Shown here in pieces: positions 25,925 to 37,795 of a stretch of DNA of 64,000 nt; positions within the stretch are counted from its first letter, which is position 1, and every line of letters begins with the position of its first letter. Below the pieces are notes generated by a model, which saw nothing but the letters and a program-made list of their open reading frames with translations, ran no database searches and was not told the origin of the DNA. Origin of the DNA: Loxodes magnus (Eukaryota > Ciliophora > Karyorelictea > Loxodida > Loxodidae). The stretch covers positions 18,868 through 82,867 of the forward strand of contig CAMPDV010002093.1 in assembly GCA_946699065.1 (NCBI GenBank), in the 5' to 3' direction. The position numbers and the translations under genes are program-made.

Positions 25925-27800
25925 TACTAAATTTAAATAAAATAATAAGCATTAGATAAATTAGAGTTCTATGTTTACAATATATTATAATTAAATAATT
26001 CATTTTCCAAGACTAAATATACTTAATTGGCTCATTCTCCTTAGTAGTTTATATTTAAAGAAATTATGTTTGATTATATTATTTATATCTAATTGGAACC
26101 ATGAAATGATTTATACACTTATCTAATTTTGTCAAAGTTAAATTTATTAAGGATTTGTGAATGAATTAGAGATATAAAATTAATTTAAATCCTATATAAG
26201 CAACTAAGCAATAGTTTGGATAGATTTAAAGGTATTTATTAGTGTATTATAAGAGAATCTTAGATTTAATTTTAAAGAAATAAGTTCTTTAGTTATGAAA
26301 TTAAAGTATATATAAATAGAAAGTTGTAAATTAATGTTTATTTAGTAAATTAATTTAATTATTAAACAACATCTCTTTAAATTTAAGTGAGCAATAGCTA
26401 TTTTAGTCTCTTTATTTGTATATTTGATATCTGTTAAATGATTTGCTTCTTAATTTTCTAGTAGTTTAATAAAATGTAAATAAAATATTTTTATTATTCA
26501 GATTTAAGTATATTTAGTATAAAATTTTAAATCAAAAGTTATTTAAGATATCAATGCTATTTTACACTTTTCACTTATATACCAACTTATATTACTAGTA
26601 GATAAACATAAAAGGATATTAAGTTTAAACTTTTAATTTTTTACAAATAACTTAATCTAATAATAGTTTAAAAAGCTTATAATCTAATAAAGATATAATT
26701 AGTTATAACAAGCATTAAATGCATTCTGATATATACCACTTAAGATTTAAATCTAGAATATTAATAAATCCATTAAAAGAAATATATCCTTAATATTTAA
26801 TTTATTAATATACTTAATCATATTAAGTATCATTATAAAAACTATTTCCATAGTGTAATCATGAATGTGTTTAAAATAAATACTTTATATTTTGTATTAT
26901 CTAACTAGAAAATAAAAAGCTAACTAGCAATAGTTTTAATAAGTATCTTTATTCTTTTGTAAAATCAAATAATAATTAGCTTATATCAAATAACACTTTG
27001 CTATCAGATAAATAAGCCATCTAGTCTATTTGCCTTTAAACTTATTTTGATTTTCTGTTTTATAAAATATTAATACATTTATTGATAATTACTATCTACC
27101 AATAACTCAAGAGTATTTTATTGTAGATTCTCTGAAATCTCAGATATTTTATTAATGAATTGCTGGATTTTAATAAATTTAATAAAACATTAAAATAAAT
27201 TAAGCTACTTTTATTTTAATCCAATATCTAAGTTTGACTTTAGATTAAGCAACAATCCTATTATTTTGAAAAGTATATTACTTAAACTTTTCTAAGTTAA
27301 AGTATTTAAATCTTCTAATTTTATTATATAATTGCATCATGGAGGAATTCATGTAAAAAATAGCTCTCATTCACACTTTGAAATATAAAACAGATAAAAT
27401 TTGTTTTAAACTAAACCTAAGACTAATAACTTGTTCTTCAATTACTTAGGTAGTTTAATTACAGGCTATTAGCCATTAAGTCTAATTTAGACTGAGTTCG
27501 ATTCCCCGCTCTGGAACAACTACAATTTGTACACCAAGTCCATAAGGATATAATGATCATATAATAGTTATGATATAATATACTCTAAATTACTTAAAAT
27601 TATATCAATTTTTTATTTAATTAAGTTCAATTTTATTTTCGAAAGGAAAGAGCCATTATATTTCTTAAGTTTAAGTAAGGATTTAGTAATAAACTAAATA
27701 ATAATCAGCCATTAAGACAAATTCATATATAGAAATTATAAAATTTAATTAAACTTATATCACAACTAGTTATTAGATAAACTTTAGGTTAAAAAATTTA
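25925..27800. mobile_element. Right-arm-specific ~1.9-kb insertion
   Basis: Both arms align up to ~25922 and resume at ~27801 (left arm ~13960). The ~1.88 kb between has no counterpart in the left arm. It is AT-rich, shows no coding signal, and holds a tRNA-like fragment near 27480. The edges are read by eye, and I do not see clear terminal repeats. It could be a transposon, an internal eliminated sequence, or material deleted from the left arm. Confidence 0.6.
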
Positions 27801-29183
27801 TTATTTACTTTTGAAAATTTTCTTTTTGTCCTTCTAAATTAAAGTTTTTATCTAGCAAATCTACTAATTTCACCTTTTATATAAATTAAGAAACTATACA
27901 TACAATGTTTCTATATATTTTTTATCTTCGTCACTTATTTATCAAAAAGAAAAACATCATACTAGCTTTATTTATTAGTAAATTAAAGTTATAATTGGCT
28001 AAGCAATAAAAAACTTATTGCAATCAAGCTTGTTAAAGCAAAAACAATGCTGATTTGCTTATTTTTATAAAATTAGTTTACGCTAATTTAAATAAAATAA
28101 TTTAAATTTAAATAAAATAATTTATAATAAACTTAATACTTTTCCTAATTAAAGAGATTCATATAAATATAACCATTTTATTTATCCATAATGTAGTTAG
28201 ATAAGTTTAAACTTAAAATTTAAGATACTTAAGCTTTACCTGTTTTTATATCTCTATATCATAAATACAATAATAAAATTTTTTAACTTAAAAATTCTAT
28301 CAAATAGCTAATTTCTGGATAAATAGTATGAAAATTAGAATATTTTTAGAAATAAAAATTTAATTAAGGAAAATAAATAAAAAGTATTTTAATTTAGGAT
28401 AATGCTAAATAATTTAGTCTAATGTTTTATCTATGAGCTTTCATAATAGTTTAATAAAAATATAAATAACTATTAATAAAGCTATTATTTTATTTATTTT
28501 AATTTAAGAGAAACAAAGATACTTTTTTCTTTAATACACTTAAACTATTTTGGGTAAACTAAATAGCTAAAAAATTAAATGGAAATGAACAGGTATTAAG
28601 TTATTTTAAGCAAAAGCTTAGTTTATTTAATTTATAGTTAAAATGAGATGAATGACTTTTTATAATTATCCGCTTATTTTAACAACAAAGATCAATTTTA
28701 TCTTTATTTATTTATCTAAATAAATTTACAATAGTTTGCTGTAAGATTTTTTAATTTATATAAAGTGATGGATATAATAAAAGCTATTTTCGTTTAAAAT
28801 TTTAAGGATAATTACCACTAGAAAATTTTGGTTAAATTAAGTTTCTCTGTTAAATTATATTTCTAAAGTGGTACATAATTTATTGTATAGTCAAAATTAA
28901 AGATTCTTATGATTTGAATTGTATATAGAAATTAAATTATAAATATTAATTCATTTCACTATATTAATGAAAAGCACTTGATTCATACAACAAATAAAAA
29001 TTATTATTATTTTTAAACTTTTGAATTTATAAGGATATAATAATAGATTGCTTTAAAATAGCTTTTCTAAATGATTTGTTTAGAGTTATTATGATCAAAA
29101 TATTTTAAACAAGCTATTTTCTAAATAATTTGTTATTTTTAGATTCTAAAATTCTTATTTGATATATGCAAAGTTATAATAAA

Positions 29184-29729
29184 ATGGAAATTGTTTAAAA
29201 TCAATCTCGGGCTATTTCTAAATTCAGGGACTTAATTGAATCAATTCTCTTTGTTCTGCTTGTGACTGTTGTGGAATTTATGCTCTATCAATAAACCAAT
29301 CAGTATAAACCTTGCTCACTTATCGAGTTCAGCTTTTACACTAATTTCTTCTGATAGCTCACATCCTTGCTAGTTCTTATTAAATACTTTTTTTTCCTTT
29401 TCCTTCAGTTTAACTAAAATTAGCTTAAAAGAGGATTTAAAGAAATTGCTAAGTTCTTATTATACACTTTAAGTGTTTTAAGTATTGTTGGATCTTGTGT
29501 AATCTTAATAGGTTCTGAGTTAGATTAGAAATAAGAAGAGAAATGCAAATAATGATATAGATAAACCTGGTTAATATCTAATGAAGTAATAAATAGATTT
29601 AGAATAAATGCAACCCTTATTGCAATTTTTGTAATTACATTGGATTTAATTCTATTCTATAAGATGAGAAGAACGGATGGAAGCGCATAGAATCAAAGAA
29701 GCAATGGAGAAAACTTAATAGTAATTTAA
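29184..29729 (+). CDS. IR-TM family membrane protein, divergent subtype, right copy
   Basis: Mirror copy of 12164-12709, 181 aa to the TAA at 29727-29729. ATG is followed by EIVQNQSRAISKF, then the first membrane segment ILFVLLVTVVEFMLY, QYKPC, a second segment VLIKYFFFLFLQF, a third (LYTLSVLSIVGSCVILIG), the loop CKQWYRQTW and a fourth (LIAIFVITLDLILFY). The length equals that of copy 1 if TAA is the stop. There is no in-frame TGA for at least the next 60 codons. Substitutions relative to the left copy do not break the frame. Confidence 0.6.
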
Positions 29730-30462
29730 ACATTTCTAACTATTTTCTTAATATAAGGCAATAAATTAATAGGTTTATATTTATAGCTTCTATATTAAAT
29801 AATGATTATGCTAATATGGACTAAGCATAGACTTTTACTATATAGATTATAATTATATATATTTGAAGCAATTAATATATTTAAAGGGAAAACTTTAAAA
29901 ATTGCATAATAATACTCTTCTAAATTGCTAAGTATTTATTGTGGTATAGTTCCTTTATTATAAGTTAAACAAATTAAAAGCTTTATTTAAAAATAATAAA
30001 CTTTATTTAGAACTATAAAACTAAAAACTAAATGGAGACTAACTTACTATTGAAAGTATTTAAGTTATTAAAAAGATTTATTTTTACCTAAGTATTTTAC
30101 TTTTATAACCATAAAGATAATCTAGAATTTCTTAAGTTATTATAATCCTTAGATTTATATTCTATTTAGAACTTAAATTTGTTTTATTGTAATTAAATTT
30201 AAAATAATAAGTAAATATCTTAATAATTTTTCACACTATCAGCTTATCAGTGCAAATGATCTAAGTTTGTTTATCTCCTTTATTTATTAAACTTAAACTT
30301 TAAAGCATTATATTAAATAAATATATTTAATCTTTAGTATAAAGAAAAAATATAAAATAATTTATGTAATATTCCCACTTTATATATATGAAAATGTATA
30401 TAAGAGGGTTTAAGATAATTTCTATAATTATCTTAAAAGATATTTAAAAATAAAAGAAGTTG

Positions 30463-30890
30463 AATCGGGTTATCATTGCTTTATTAATCTCTTTTCTATT
30501 TTATTTTATCTCATTAACTTCTAAGAATATGCAAATGAAGAAACAAGCAATAAAACTCTTATAGTAAAACTTTAGCTGTGAATCTTTTTTGTTTAATCTG
30601 TGCTTTCATTATCTTCTCTATGTCAATAAGCATAGTTATCTTCTTACTCTAAGATAATCTCTTACCAAAACACGAAATAATAGCTCTTATAAATTTTACT
30701 AAAATAATTAGATATAGTTATTATGCTAAGAGTTAGAAACTTTTTACTTAGAATCTTAGCAAGATTTATAATATTTATCTTGAAAGTAAAGAGTTAGTGC
30801 TATTAATGTCACGTTTTTTTATGATAAAACAGATTTCAGTTAAGTCCTTAAATCTGATTTTGGCTATAATGACAACAGGGTATTTTTCAT
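30463..30890 (-). pseudogene. IR-TM family membrane protein, copy 6, decayed
   Basis: Mirror relic of copy 3 (10887-11423). The start matches (ATG AAA AAT, then LSLQPKSDL) and DKYYKSCQDSK is recognisable. The first membrane segment has lost its hydrophobic pattern, the middle is shortened, and the family stop TGA has become CGA (ACC CGA TTC). The outer part of the right arm is more diverged in general. Confidence 0.65.
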
Positions 30891-31594
30891 TAATAATTAT
30901 TAAAATTGTACAAACTAGATTTTATCTTAGCATTAAATAGAAATAATTAAAAATTAAGTTTAAAATTAATTATAATTAAGAAATAAATAGCATAATATTT
31001 CAGATATGATGGATATAACTAATTATATTTATAATTTTAAGCTTGAATAAGTAATCTAAATAAAAATGCTAAAATAAAAAAGAAAATTAAAGTTATTTTT
31101 TATATTTTATTACTAAAATTTATCTTTTTTCTTTTCTTAGTTTTTATTAAATTTTAGTATTTCTGAAATAAAACTAAAATGATTCTCATAGCATTAGTTT
31201 GAACTTTTTAATACTTTTAAATAAATTTTTAAGCAATTTATATTTACTTTTTCTTTTATATATTTCTTAGTGATATAATAACAAAAGAGTAAATATGAAA
31301 TTAAAAATCACTAAAATTCTTAATTTTGTTAAAATTCTAAATATTAAAATCTAAATATTAAATTATTTAATTAGATTTAAATTAAAGCATAATTAATAAA
31401 AATTAAATTTTAGCTTCTATAAAAATAATTTATTTTATTTCCTTTGTATTTTTCCATTATAGAGTATAAAAAATAAAATTATAATTTACTTTAATTAATG
31501 TATAAATATAAACTTATTATTTATTTAAGAAATGCATTTAACAATTAAATTTATGAACAGAACCCTTTATTTCAATTTTATTATATATATTATA

Positions 31595-32004
31595 AAATGG
31601 ATGTCAGCCGCGTCAGACAAATTAGTAGGTAATCTGGTGCATTGCATACTGCATTGCGAGTAATCTCGCACTAGATGCCACCACGGGGAAGGGTGGATAA
31701 ACTCCGTTGAGACATGCCTAACTTACCCCGAGGGTTCTCTCTAGCAGTATGAAAGTTTGACTGACGGGCCTTAAGTTAATAACTTAATAATTAATTCTTA
31801 TTTGAACCTTATTCAAGAAGACTGAAGCATTTGAATCAAGATTTAAGAATAATTTTTAATAAGAAGATTCCCCATTTGGAGAAACTGACATCATTCATCG
31901 GACCTCTAGATTTTTAACAAGAAACATGAGAACATTTTCCTTAATATTAAATATTAATATTGAAAGAGTTGCGTGTCAATGAGGTGGCACGCGCTCTATA
32001 ATCA
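31595..32004 (-). repeat. SINE-like repeat A, copy 1
   Basis: About 410 bp, much less AT-rich than its surroundings. It is repeated in inverted orientation at 47612-48033. The shared body includes the block around CAGCCGCGTCAGACAAATTA and ACCCTCGGGG-type sequence. One end carries the 40-nt hairpin cassette (here reverse complement, ~31965-32002). It has no ORF. It may be a Pol III-type retroposon, a MITE or a ncRNA gene. Confidence 0.8.
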
Positions 32005-32213
32005 TTTTTATTTAATTTATTTATTTATCTTATTTTGTTCCTTGATAAAATTAAAATATTATGATTTTTTATATATGAAAATGGTTTAATGTTTTCTCTG
32101 AAGTTTGCTCCATAGTATATCTAAAATAAAAAAATAAAGTTTATTTTTAATAAATTAATAATAATTATCCTTTCCTTAATATTTTTTAGAATTTTATAAA
32201 ATAAATAAATTTT

Positions 32214-32700
32214 ATTATAGAGCGCGTAGCACTCTCGTTGGTGCGCAGCTCTTTAAAAAAAATGTTTAATACTGACAAGAATGTTTGTTACTGATAAAAT
32301 TATCAGATACTGATAAATATTGTTCAATACTGGTATAATTATTCAGTACTGATAAAAATGTTCAATACTGATATAATTTTAGAATACTCGTAATCTTTAA
32401 TACTTGTTGGAGGTCCAAGGACATGGCAGGATTGTGTCTCATTGCATCACCAAAGCAGAGGACGACATGTGTCAATTATGGGTACTTAAATTCCCCACCT
32501 CTGATGAAGCTCGCAATATTATTTCGTTTTCGTTCCAGAATTAAATCCAAATTAAACTAGTGCTGAAGGTCAAACTAGCAGATGTCTCGAAGCCATGCCA
32601 AAGCAGAGGAAGTCATTAAGCCGATTATGGGTACTTAACTTCCCCAGCCTCTGATGAAGATGACCTTGTTGCTCACCTTCGAACAATGAGCAAAGCAATA
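32214..32700 (+). repeat. SINE-like repeat B, copy 1 (longest)
   Basis: It opens with the hairpin cassette (TATAGAGCGCG...GCGCAGCTCTTT, 32216-32254). About five or six degenerate units around AATACTGATAAAA follow. The last part is two related ~75-bp modules (32451-32525, 32597-32690), each folding as GCAGAGG...CCTCTG with an inner TGGG/CCCA pair and ending CTCTGATGAAG. Other copies are at 46766-47062 and 62625-62955. No conserved protein. Confidence 0.85.
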
Positions 32701-32726
32701 TTATATGATATAATAAATTAATAATT

Positions 32727-32915
32727 TTATAGAGTGCTTAGTTTTATCCTTCCTCGGATGGTTAATTATGACGTAAGAAGATAACTCCTAGACCGTTCGG
32801 AAAGCTCGGAAGTGAACTTGGGTGGAGACACCGGGGGAGTCCGAGACCCTGTAAAAGGTAATACAGGGGGTTATGGATCCTTTAAGGGAACACTCCATTA
32901 ACCTTAAAATTTTTA
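32727..32915 (+). repeat. SINE-like repeat C (single copy in window)
   Basis: It starts with a weakened cassette head (TATAGAGTGCTTAG). A GC-richer body with strong local folds follows, for example CCCTGTA...TACAGGG near 32850. It has the same architecture as repeats A and B but a different body. It has no ORF and no recognised RNA family. Confidence 0.55.
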
Positions 32916-32922
32916 ATTTAAT

Positions 32923-32963
32923 TTAATAGAGCGCTTAGTTCCTCAATGGCGCGCAGCTCTTTA
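32923..32963 (+). repeat. Hairpin cassette without a repeat body
   Basis: AATAGAGCGCTTAGTTCC...GGCGCGCAGCTCTTT, the 40-nt cassette seen at the ends of repeats A and B. AGAGC pairs with GCTCT. No repeat body is recognised after it. Confidence 0.6.
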
Positions 32964-33417
32964 ATAAAGATTTTTAGAGTTAATAAAATTCCAAGCTCAA
33001 ATCTTCCATAGTGTTAGTATTCCCTTGCGATTCTTATCTTCTATAGGTTGTGATCAGAATGCTATCATAAGAGACTTTAGTATCTGGCATCTTTCATTAA
33101 ATATTATTTTTAAGTTAAATTTAACTAATAAAAATTTTAAGTTAGAATCAATTATAAAGAATATTAAAATACTTTAGTCTGTTAATAATATTAATTCTTA
33201 TTCTATTCTTAGGTAAATAATTTAAAATTTAAATAAAAAATTCTCACTTTTATCCTCTTTAATTATAATATTTTTTATTGCTTTTAAGAGTTATTTTAAA
33301 AGCTAAAAGAAGATTTTTATTTTTCTTAAAGTGAAATTTATATCATAGTTATTCACTATTTCATTTCATATATTGAGAGTTCTCAATAAATAAACATTTA
33401 ATTTTATTAAAAATTAT

Positions 33418-33458
33418 ATTATAGAGTACGCTGTATCACATGGTGAGCATCTCTTTTT
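33418..33458 (+). repeat. Diverged hairpin cassette
   Basis: TTATAGAGTACGCTG...GAGCATCTCTTTTT, a diverged copy of the same cassette. AGAG pairs with CTCT. It lies next to the 3' end of a decayed retrotransposon ORF. Confidence 0.45.
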
Positions 33459-33484
33459 AGAATTTTAATAAAATTATTTTTCCT

Positions 33485-34843
33485 TCAGTAAATTTGCTCT
33501 AAAAATATTTAGTTCAATACAGCTTTTTTTCTTTCTTTCTTACTTTCTTCCTTATATATATTATACTTTTACTTCTTCTTTTATTTATCCCTAGCTATCT
33601 TTAGTAGATTCTGCTAATATGTTTATAATCCCTTTTCCTCTTATATCTTTTGTATTTTCATCTTGTAGCGCACTAATATCTATCGGTCTTTTTGCTCTAT
33701 AATTTTAGTTTAGGTTTATTATTTTTATTTACTTCTATTTTTCACGTCTTTCTGCTTATTTTCTCTTCTTTCTTAAATTTTTTAAGATTTACTTAGTTTT
33801 TATTAATTTTCTTTATTTTTTAAATACATTATATCTTTATTTAATTGCTTGAATCTTTTCTTTATTCCTTATCATATCAATTTTATCCAATTTTTTTATC
33901 GTTAGATTTGCTTTAAATTATTTCTTTTCTATCTTACTAATTCTCTCATCATTTCATTGTCTCTTCATTTGATGAACGTTCAGTTTTCGTTTGAAGAGAA
34001 ATAGTTTTTTAATTCTTTGAGAGCAAAATATGTTTTATATTGGTTTAAATTTTCCTTTAAAAGCTTTTTCTTAGTTCCCTTCTCAAAACGTTCCCTAATC
34101 TTCTTTCAGTTCTTCTTTGATCATTTTTTCTTCAACTTCTTAAACCATTTTTTCTTCCTGAAACAGTTTTTCTCCTGGTTGATTAAGAACTAATTTAATT
34201 TAATTTTTTGATTCTCTAATTTCTTTAAATTAATTTACTTTTTTTTGGTTGCTTCAACTCTCCTACATTGCTTTTCTGTGTTTCCTTTCTTTTTAAATTG
34301 ACTTCGATTATAATTTTTTGGGTGAATTTGTCTCATTTTCGTTTCATATAGTACAAATTTTTTGCGGGAATTGCTAGCTTCTTCGAAATTCTATAAATCC
34401 GCGTTTATTATGCATCTTCCTGTTAATGTCGCTGTGCTTCGATAAGTATATATGTGTATTAAATCTCCTCTAATATATCCAAATTAAGTTAGAATCTCTT
34501 TAACTTCCTATAAGCTTTAAAATTCATTCAGATTAAATTAAATTAGATAATTATGAATATCATAATATGATGTCGTATCTTTTACCTCTATTTATATTAA
34601 AGCCCTCCTAGTTCTCTATTTATGTACAGTGCTATACTTTTCTTTATCATTAAAAACTGCATATACTATTACATTTGCTTTGATAGAGAACCTGGCCATA
34701 GCCTATCATATTACTGTCATAATCAGTCGCGTAAATTTTTTATCACCCTCTATTCAACTATGTTCTTTCCATCTCTCCCTATATTCTCTAAATAATGATT
34801 TAAATAGATTGCCGCTACCATCTCAGATAAGTATTATAGACAT
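33485..34843 (-). pseudogene. Non-LTR retrotransposon ORF1: RNA-binding domain plus basic coiled coil
   Basis: Read in the ciliate code, the N-terminal half shows RRM-like alternation (KANVIVYAVFNDKEKY, YYDIHNYLIQFNLNEF, then KMRQIHPKNY). The rest is Lys/Glu/Arg-rich coiled coil ending near GIINILAESTKDS and TGA 33485-33487. It is homologous by eye to the ORF at 55028-56120, which has YFDIHNYPVYFIINEY and KMRIQHPVNF and is followed by an endonuclease ORF. This identifies it as LINE ORF1. A frame change occurs at an 8-A run near 34260. The true start may lie farther upstream. The product would bind the element RNA. Confidence 0.6.
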
Positions 34844-35426
34844 TCTCATAAATACTTCTAATTTAATCTTTTGATAAAATTGCTAAAATCTTTTCTCTAT
34901 TGGGATGTTTCCTGATGACTTATGACTAGTCTTTCTTCTAACATTTGAAGTTTTTATTTGCCTTTCTTTTCATATCCTTTTATTACATTCCAGCCTTTAA
35001 TAAGATTAAATAAAAGAATTTAGTGTAGGAAGCTTTAACTTTCTAGGTTAAATCATCCAGTATATGTAGAAGGCCAAATTGGTTCTAGAAAACATGCTAG
35101 CAATATATGTTTGCTTAGCTTGCATAATAAAAAATATAATAATAATAAAATATATGAATACTAAAAGAAAATAAATATTAAATAAAATAATGATAAATCA
35201 TACATTAGTAAGTGCTATATCTCTAGAAGATATTTAAGTAAAATACTTCACTAGATAAGAATAAATAAAGTAAATGTAATATTTAATTATATATACATTT
35301 TTAATTTTTATATAAACTAAATCTTTTATTAATCTTTTAATTAATTAATTTTAACTATAAGGGTTAGGGTCATCTTTAATTAGAGGAAATGTTTCCTCAA
35401 ATTAAAGACAATAAAAGTTTTTATGT

Positions 35427-36300
35427 TCAATACTATCTGTAAATGTCTTCATCTGAATCAATTTCAAACTGAGATAATTCTTCTTTCTCTTCAATAAGCT
35501 CATAGAATTGTTCTTCCATCTTCTTGTAATTTTCTCCACTTTCTCTAAACAAATTCTAAGGTCATTGTTGTCCTTTTAAAGCTATTTATTCTGTTACTAT
35601 TAATTACCAAGATCTTGTTTGATTAGTGTCACACTTGAATCATCTAATATCAGCTTATTTCTGTAAATACCTCCAAAGTAGTTACAATATAACCTCCTCG
35701 ATGTTTCAAATTCTTTACGGTGCTACTCAAGCACTCTTCTTCACTTCGGACATTACCTCCAAAAATGTCCAGCCTTTTGACAACATTAGCAACGTTTTAT
35801 TAAGGACTTTAATTAAAATTTTTATTCTGTTTACACTTTTTCAATTTCCATTTTGTCTGTTTGAGGTTAGTTTTATTTGATTGGTAATCGAATTTCTTTA
35901 ATTTTCTATTGATTTACTTCTAGGTTTTTTACTAATAGTTCAAATTAGGAAGTTAAGGCTTCAATTTAAAACTAAACTTTACTTACCAAGTCTTGATCTT
36001 CCTTTATTCTATCTTACAAAAGAAGCCGAAGATTCAAGTTTTCCACCTTCATGATCTATATTTCGGTATTCATTTTCTCAATTAATGAATAAAGCTAAAT
36101 AATGTCTTGCTCATGGAGTTTCTCAAGTTTTTTCAGTTTGCTAGGAAATTCAGTATTTCCCAATCCTTAACAGGAGTATATTTATCTTTTTTTTAATTCT
36201 TGGTTCTTGTTAGTTAACTGAGACTTTAGATTAATCTTTAATGCTAGAATTTAAGGTTTAAATTCCAGGGTTTTTTTCTATTTTTTTATTTTACTAATCT
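35427..36300 (-). pseudogene. Non-LTR retrotransposon ORF1 with CCHC zinc knuckle
   Basis: About 150 residues of Leu/Lys/Glu coiled coil (LKKLEKLHEQDIIQLYSL onward) are followed by a perfect CX2CX4HX4C knuckle, RCQCCQKAGHFWRQCP (35750-35797). Two Gln in the knuckle are TAA and CAA. A basic linker follows, and then the acidic tail FEIDSDEDIYRQY with TGA at 35427-35429. A frame change lies between the linker and tail (~35600). No ATG is visible at the N-terminal side. The same architecture is at 48355-49399 and, degenerate, at 58861-59690. Its role would be nucleic-acid binding for retrotransposition. A gag-like gene of another element class is the alternative. Confidence 0.6.
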
Positions 36301-36354
36301 GTTAAAATTATTAATCTTTAATTTAATTAGGATTTTAAATTTTTACAACCTGGA

Positions 36355-36560
36355 ATTCAAGCAGGATATGATGAGCAGAATAAATCCTAGAAAGCGACTC
36401 ACGTAGCAAGTCCTACATTGGAGGAAAAGTCAAGAAAGCAGATGAAGTCTGCTTTTCAATATGAGGTGTCAGAATTTAATCCTTCTGGTCAGATAATTAT
36501 GGAGTAGCTCATAAAATTTGTGCTGAACTAGTATCAAGTTTTTTTATATATTAAGTAAAG
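36355..36560 (+). other. Short coding-like fragment
   Basis: An open stretch with unusually mixed composition for this region (QPGIQAGYDEQNKSQK, then SEFNPSGQIIMEQLIKFV). It is less AT-rich than its flanks. No family was recognised. It may be an exon or relic linked to the ORF that follows. Confidence 0.3.
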
Positions 36561-36959
36561 ATTTAGATGATGAGTATGTAATAAAAGTGATAGTTATTTT
36601 ATAGAGATATCTATAATTATTTATTCTTAAGGTATTTGCTTTAGTGTTTTATTGCAATATACTACGAATATTTAATGTTCTACCTTATTAGAAACTATCT
36701 TTAAATCTACATGAATTTAGTAACTTAAAGTTATATCAGGAAATACAATAGAGTTAAAAATATAAGATTAATATATATTTAGAAGAAAAGAGTTAGTAAC
36801 ATCATTCTAAAAGATATAGAAAATAAGCTTAATTGTTAGATAATTTTATTTAAATTGATTTAAACAGTTAACCATATTAATAAGCATCTTAGTAATCTAT
36901 TATTTAACATTATATATAGGTAAATAAGTAAAATTGGAAGAGATTGTAGATAATATTAA

Positions 36960-37795
36960 ATGGAACTATTTCCTTTTATAAAATTCATGCATGAACTTTA
37001 TTTAAAAAGCTTAGTATTAATTTAAATTTCTTAGTGCTTAGCAACTGGTAAAGTAGTTTCTATAACTACTTCAGTGGCTTTGAAGAAGAATGTTGTAAAA
37101 TTTAACTAAATAGTTGAAGAGTCTAGAAGTTGTAATTATTAAGTTAATTATTAGGCTCTTTCTATGTACTAATTAAATCATATATGCTTACAGTAAGATT
37201 AGAAATTATAAGAATTTACGAGTAACTAAGCTTTTGGAGTATATGGAATTGAACAGAAACTTCTTAAGTATTTGGCAGGAATTTTAAATTGTGTTTAAAA
37301 GATTTGGCAGAATATTTTAATAAGTATAAGATCCAAAACTAACTTCAATAAGCAAGAATTTCATTTTTTGTGAAATAGAATCAAGAATAATTAGGTAGCT
37401 GGAGTTCAATTGGACTATAAACGCAAATCTTAAATAGGCTAAAAATTATTACTAAAGACTTTATAAAAGCATAAAATAAAGAAGCATCTTCAAAATAAAG
37501 ATTGGAAGTAGAAGTAACTTTTGTCACATTAGGAGTTTATAATAAATTATCTATTAAAACAGGAAATGAAGAAGAGAAAAGCATATTTTGAGATAATAAT
37601 AGCTTTAGAAAAATGATTGAAACTACTCCAGATGATTCTTGATTAGTCAATTAAGAATATGAAAATACTGATTATTTTAATAATGTCTTGAACTTAAGTT
37701 TATTATCTAGATATTAGGCCTTTTTGTAAGAGACATATTCGAGAAAGTAAAATATAAAAAGGAATTCAAAAGAACTTCTCTTTTTTAATTTTTGA
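36960..37795 (+). pseudogene. Protein-kinase-like ORF, decayed
   Basis: The C-terminal ~180 codons form one frame ending at TGA 37793-37795 (TGNEEEKSIFWDNNSFRKMI, ETTPDDSWLVNQEYENTDYF). Before it, pieces in other frames resemble a kinase lobe: ATGKVVSI, VTKLLEYMELNRN (β4-like), LKDLAEYFNKYKIQNQ (αD-like), and QILNRLKIITKDFIKAQN in the place of the catalytic loop. The β3 Lys and the HRD motif are not intact. It is either a dead kinase or a gene with small introns I cannot place. Family assignment is tentative; the coding nature of 37245-37795 is better supported. Confidence 0.35.

Larger units (their letters stand above)
23135..31570 (-). repeat. Right arm of the giant palindrome
   Basis: Reverse complement of 10090-16745 with an extra ~1.9 kb at 25925-27800. 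The inner edge lies just past the IR-TM stop at 23139. Outward, similarity can still be followed by eye at 30890 (with 10887) and near 31555 (with about 10110). The arm ends about 25 bases before a SINE-like repeat. Confidence 0.85.

Noticed and set aside
27430-27545. tRNA-like sequence with GTTCGATTCC
   Set aside because: T stem and anticodon stem do not pair; at most a tRNA-derived remnant.
32640-32695. Hammerhead-like CTGATGA...GAA in repeat B
   Set aside because: Stem II closing pair is mismatched, the GAA is followed by C, and no third stem could be formed.
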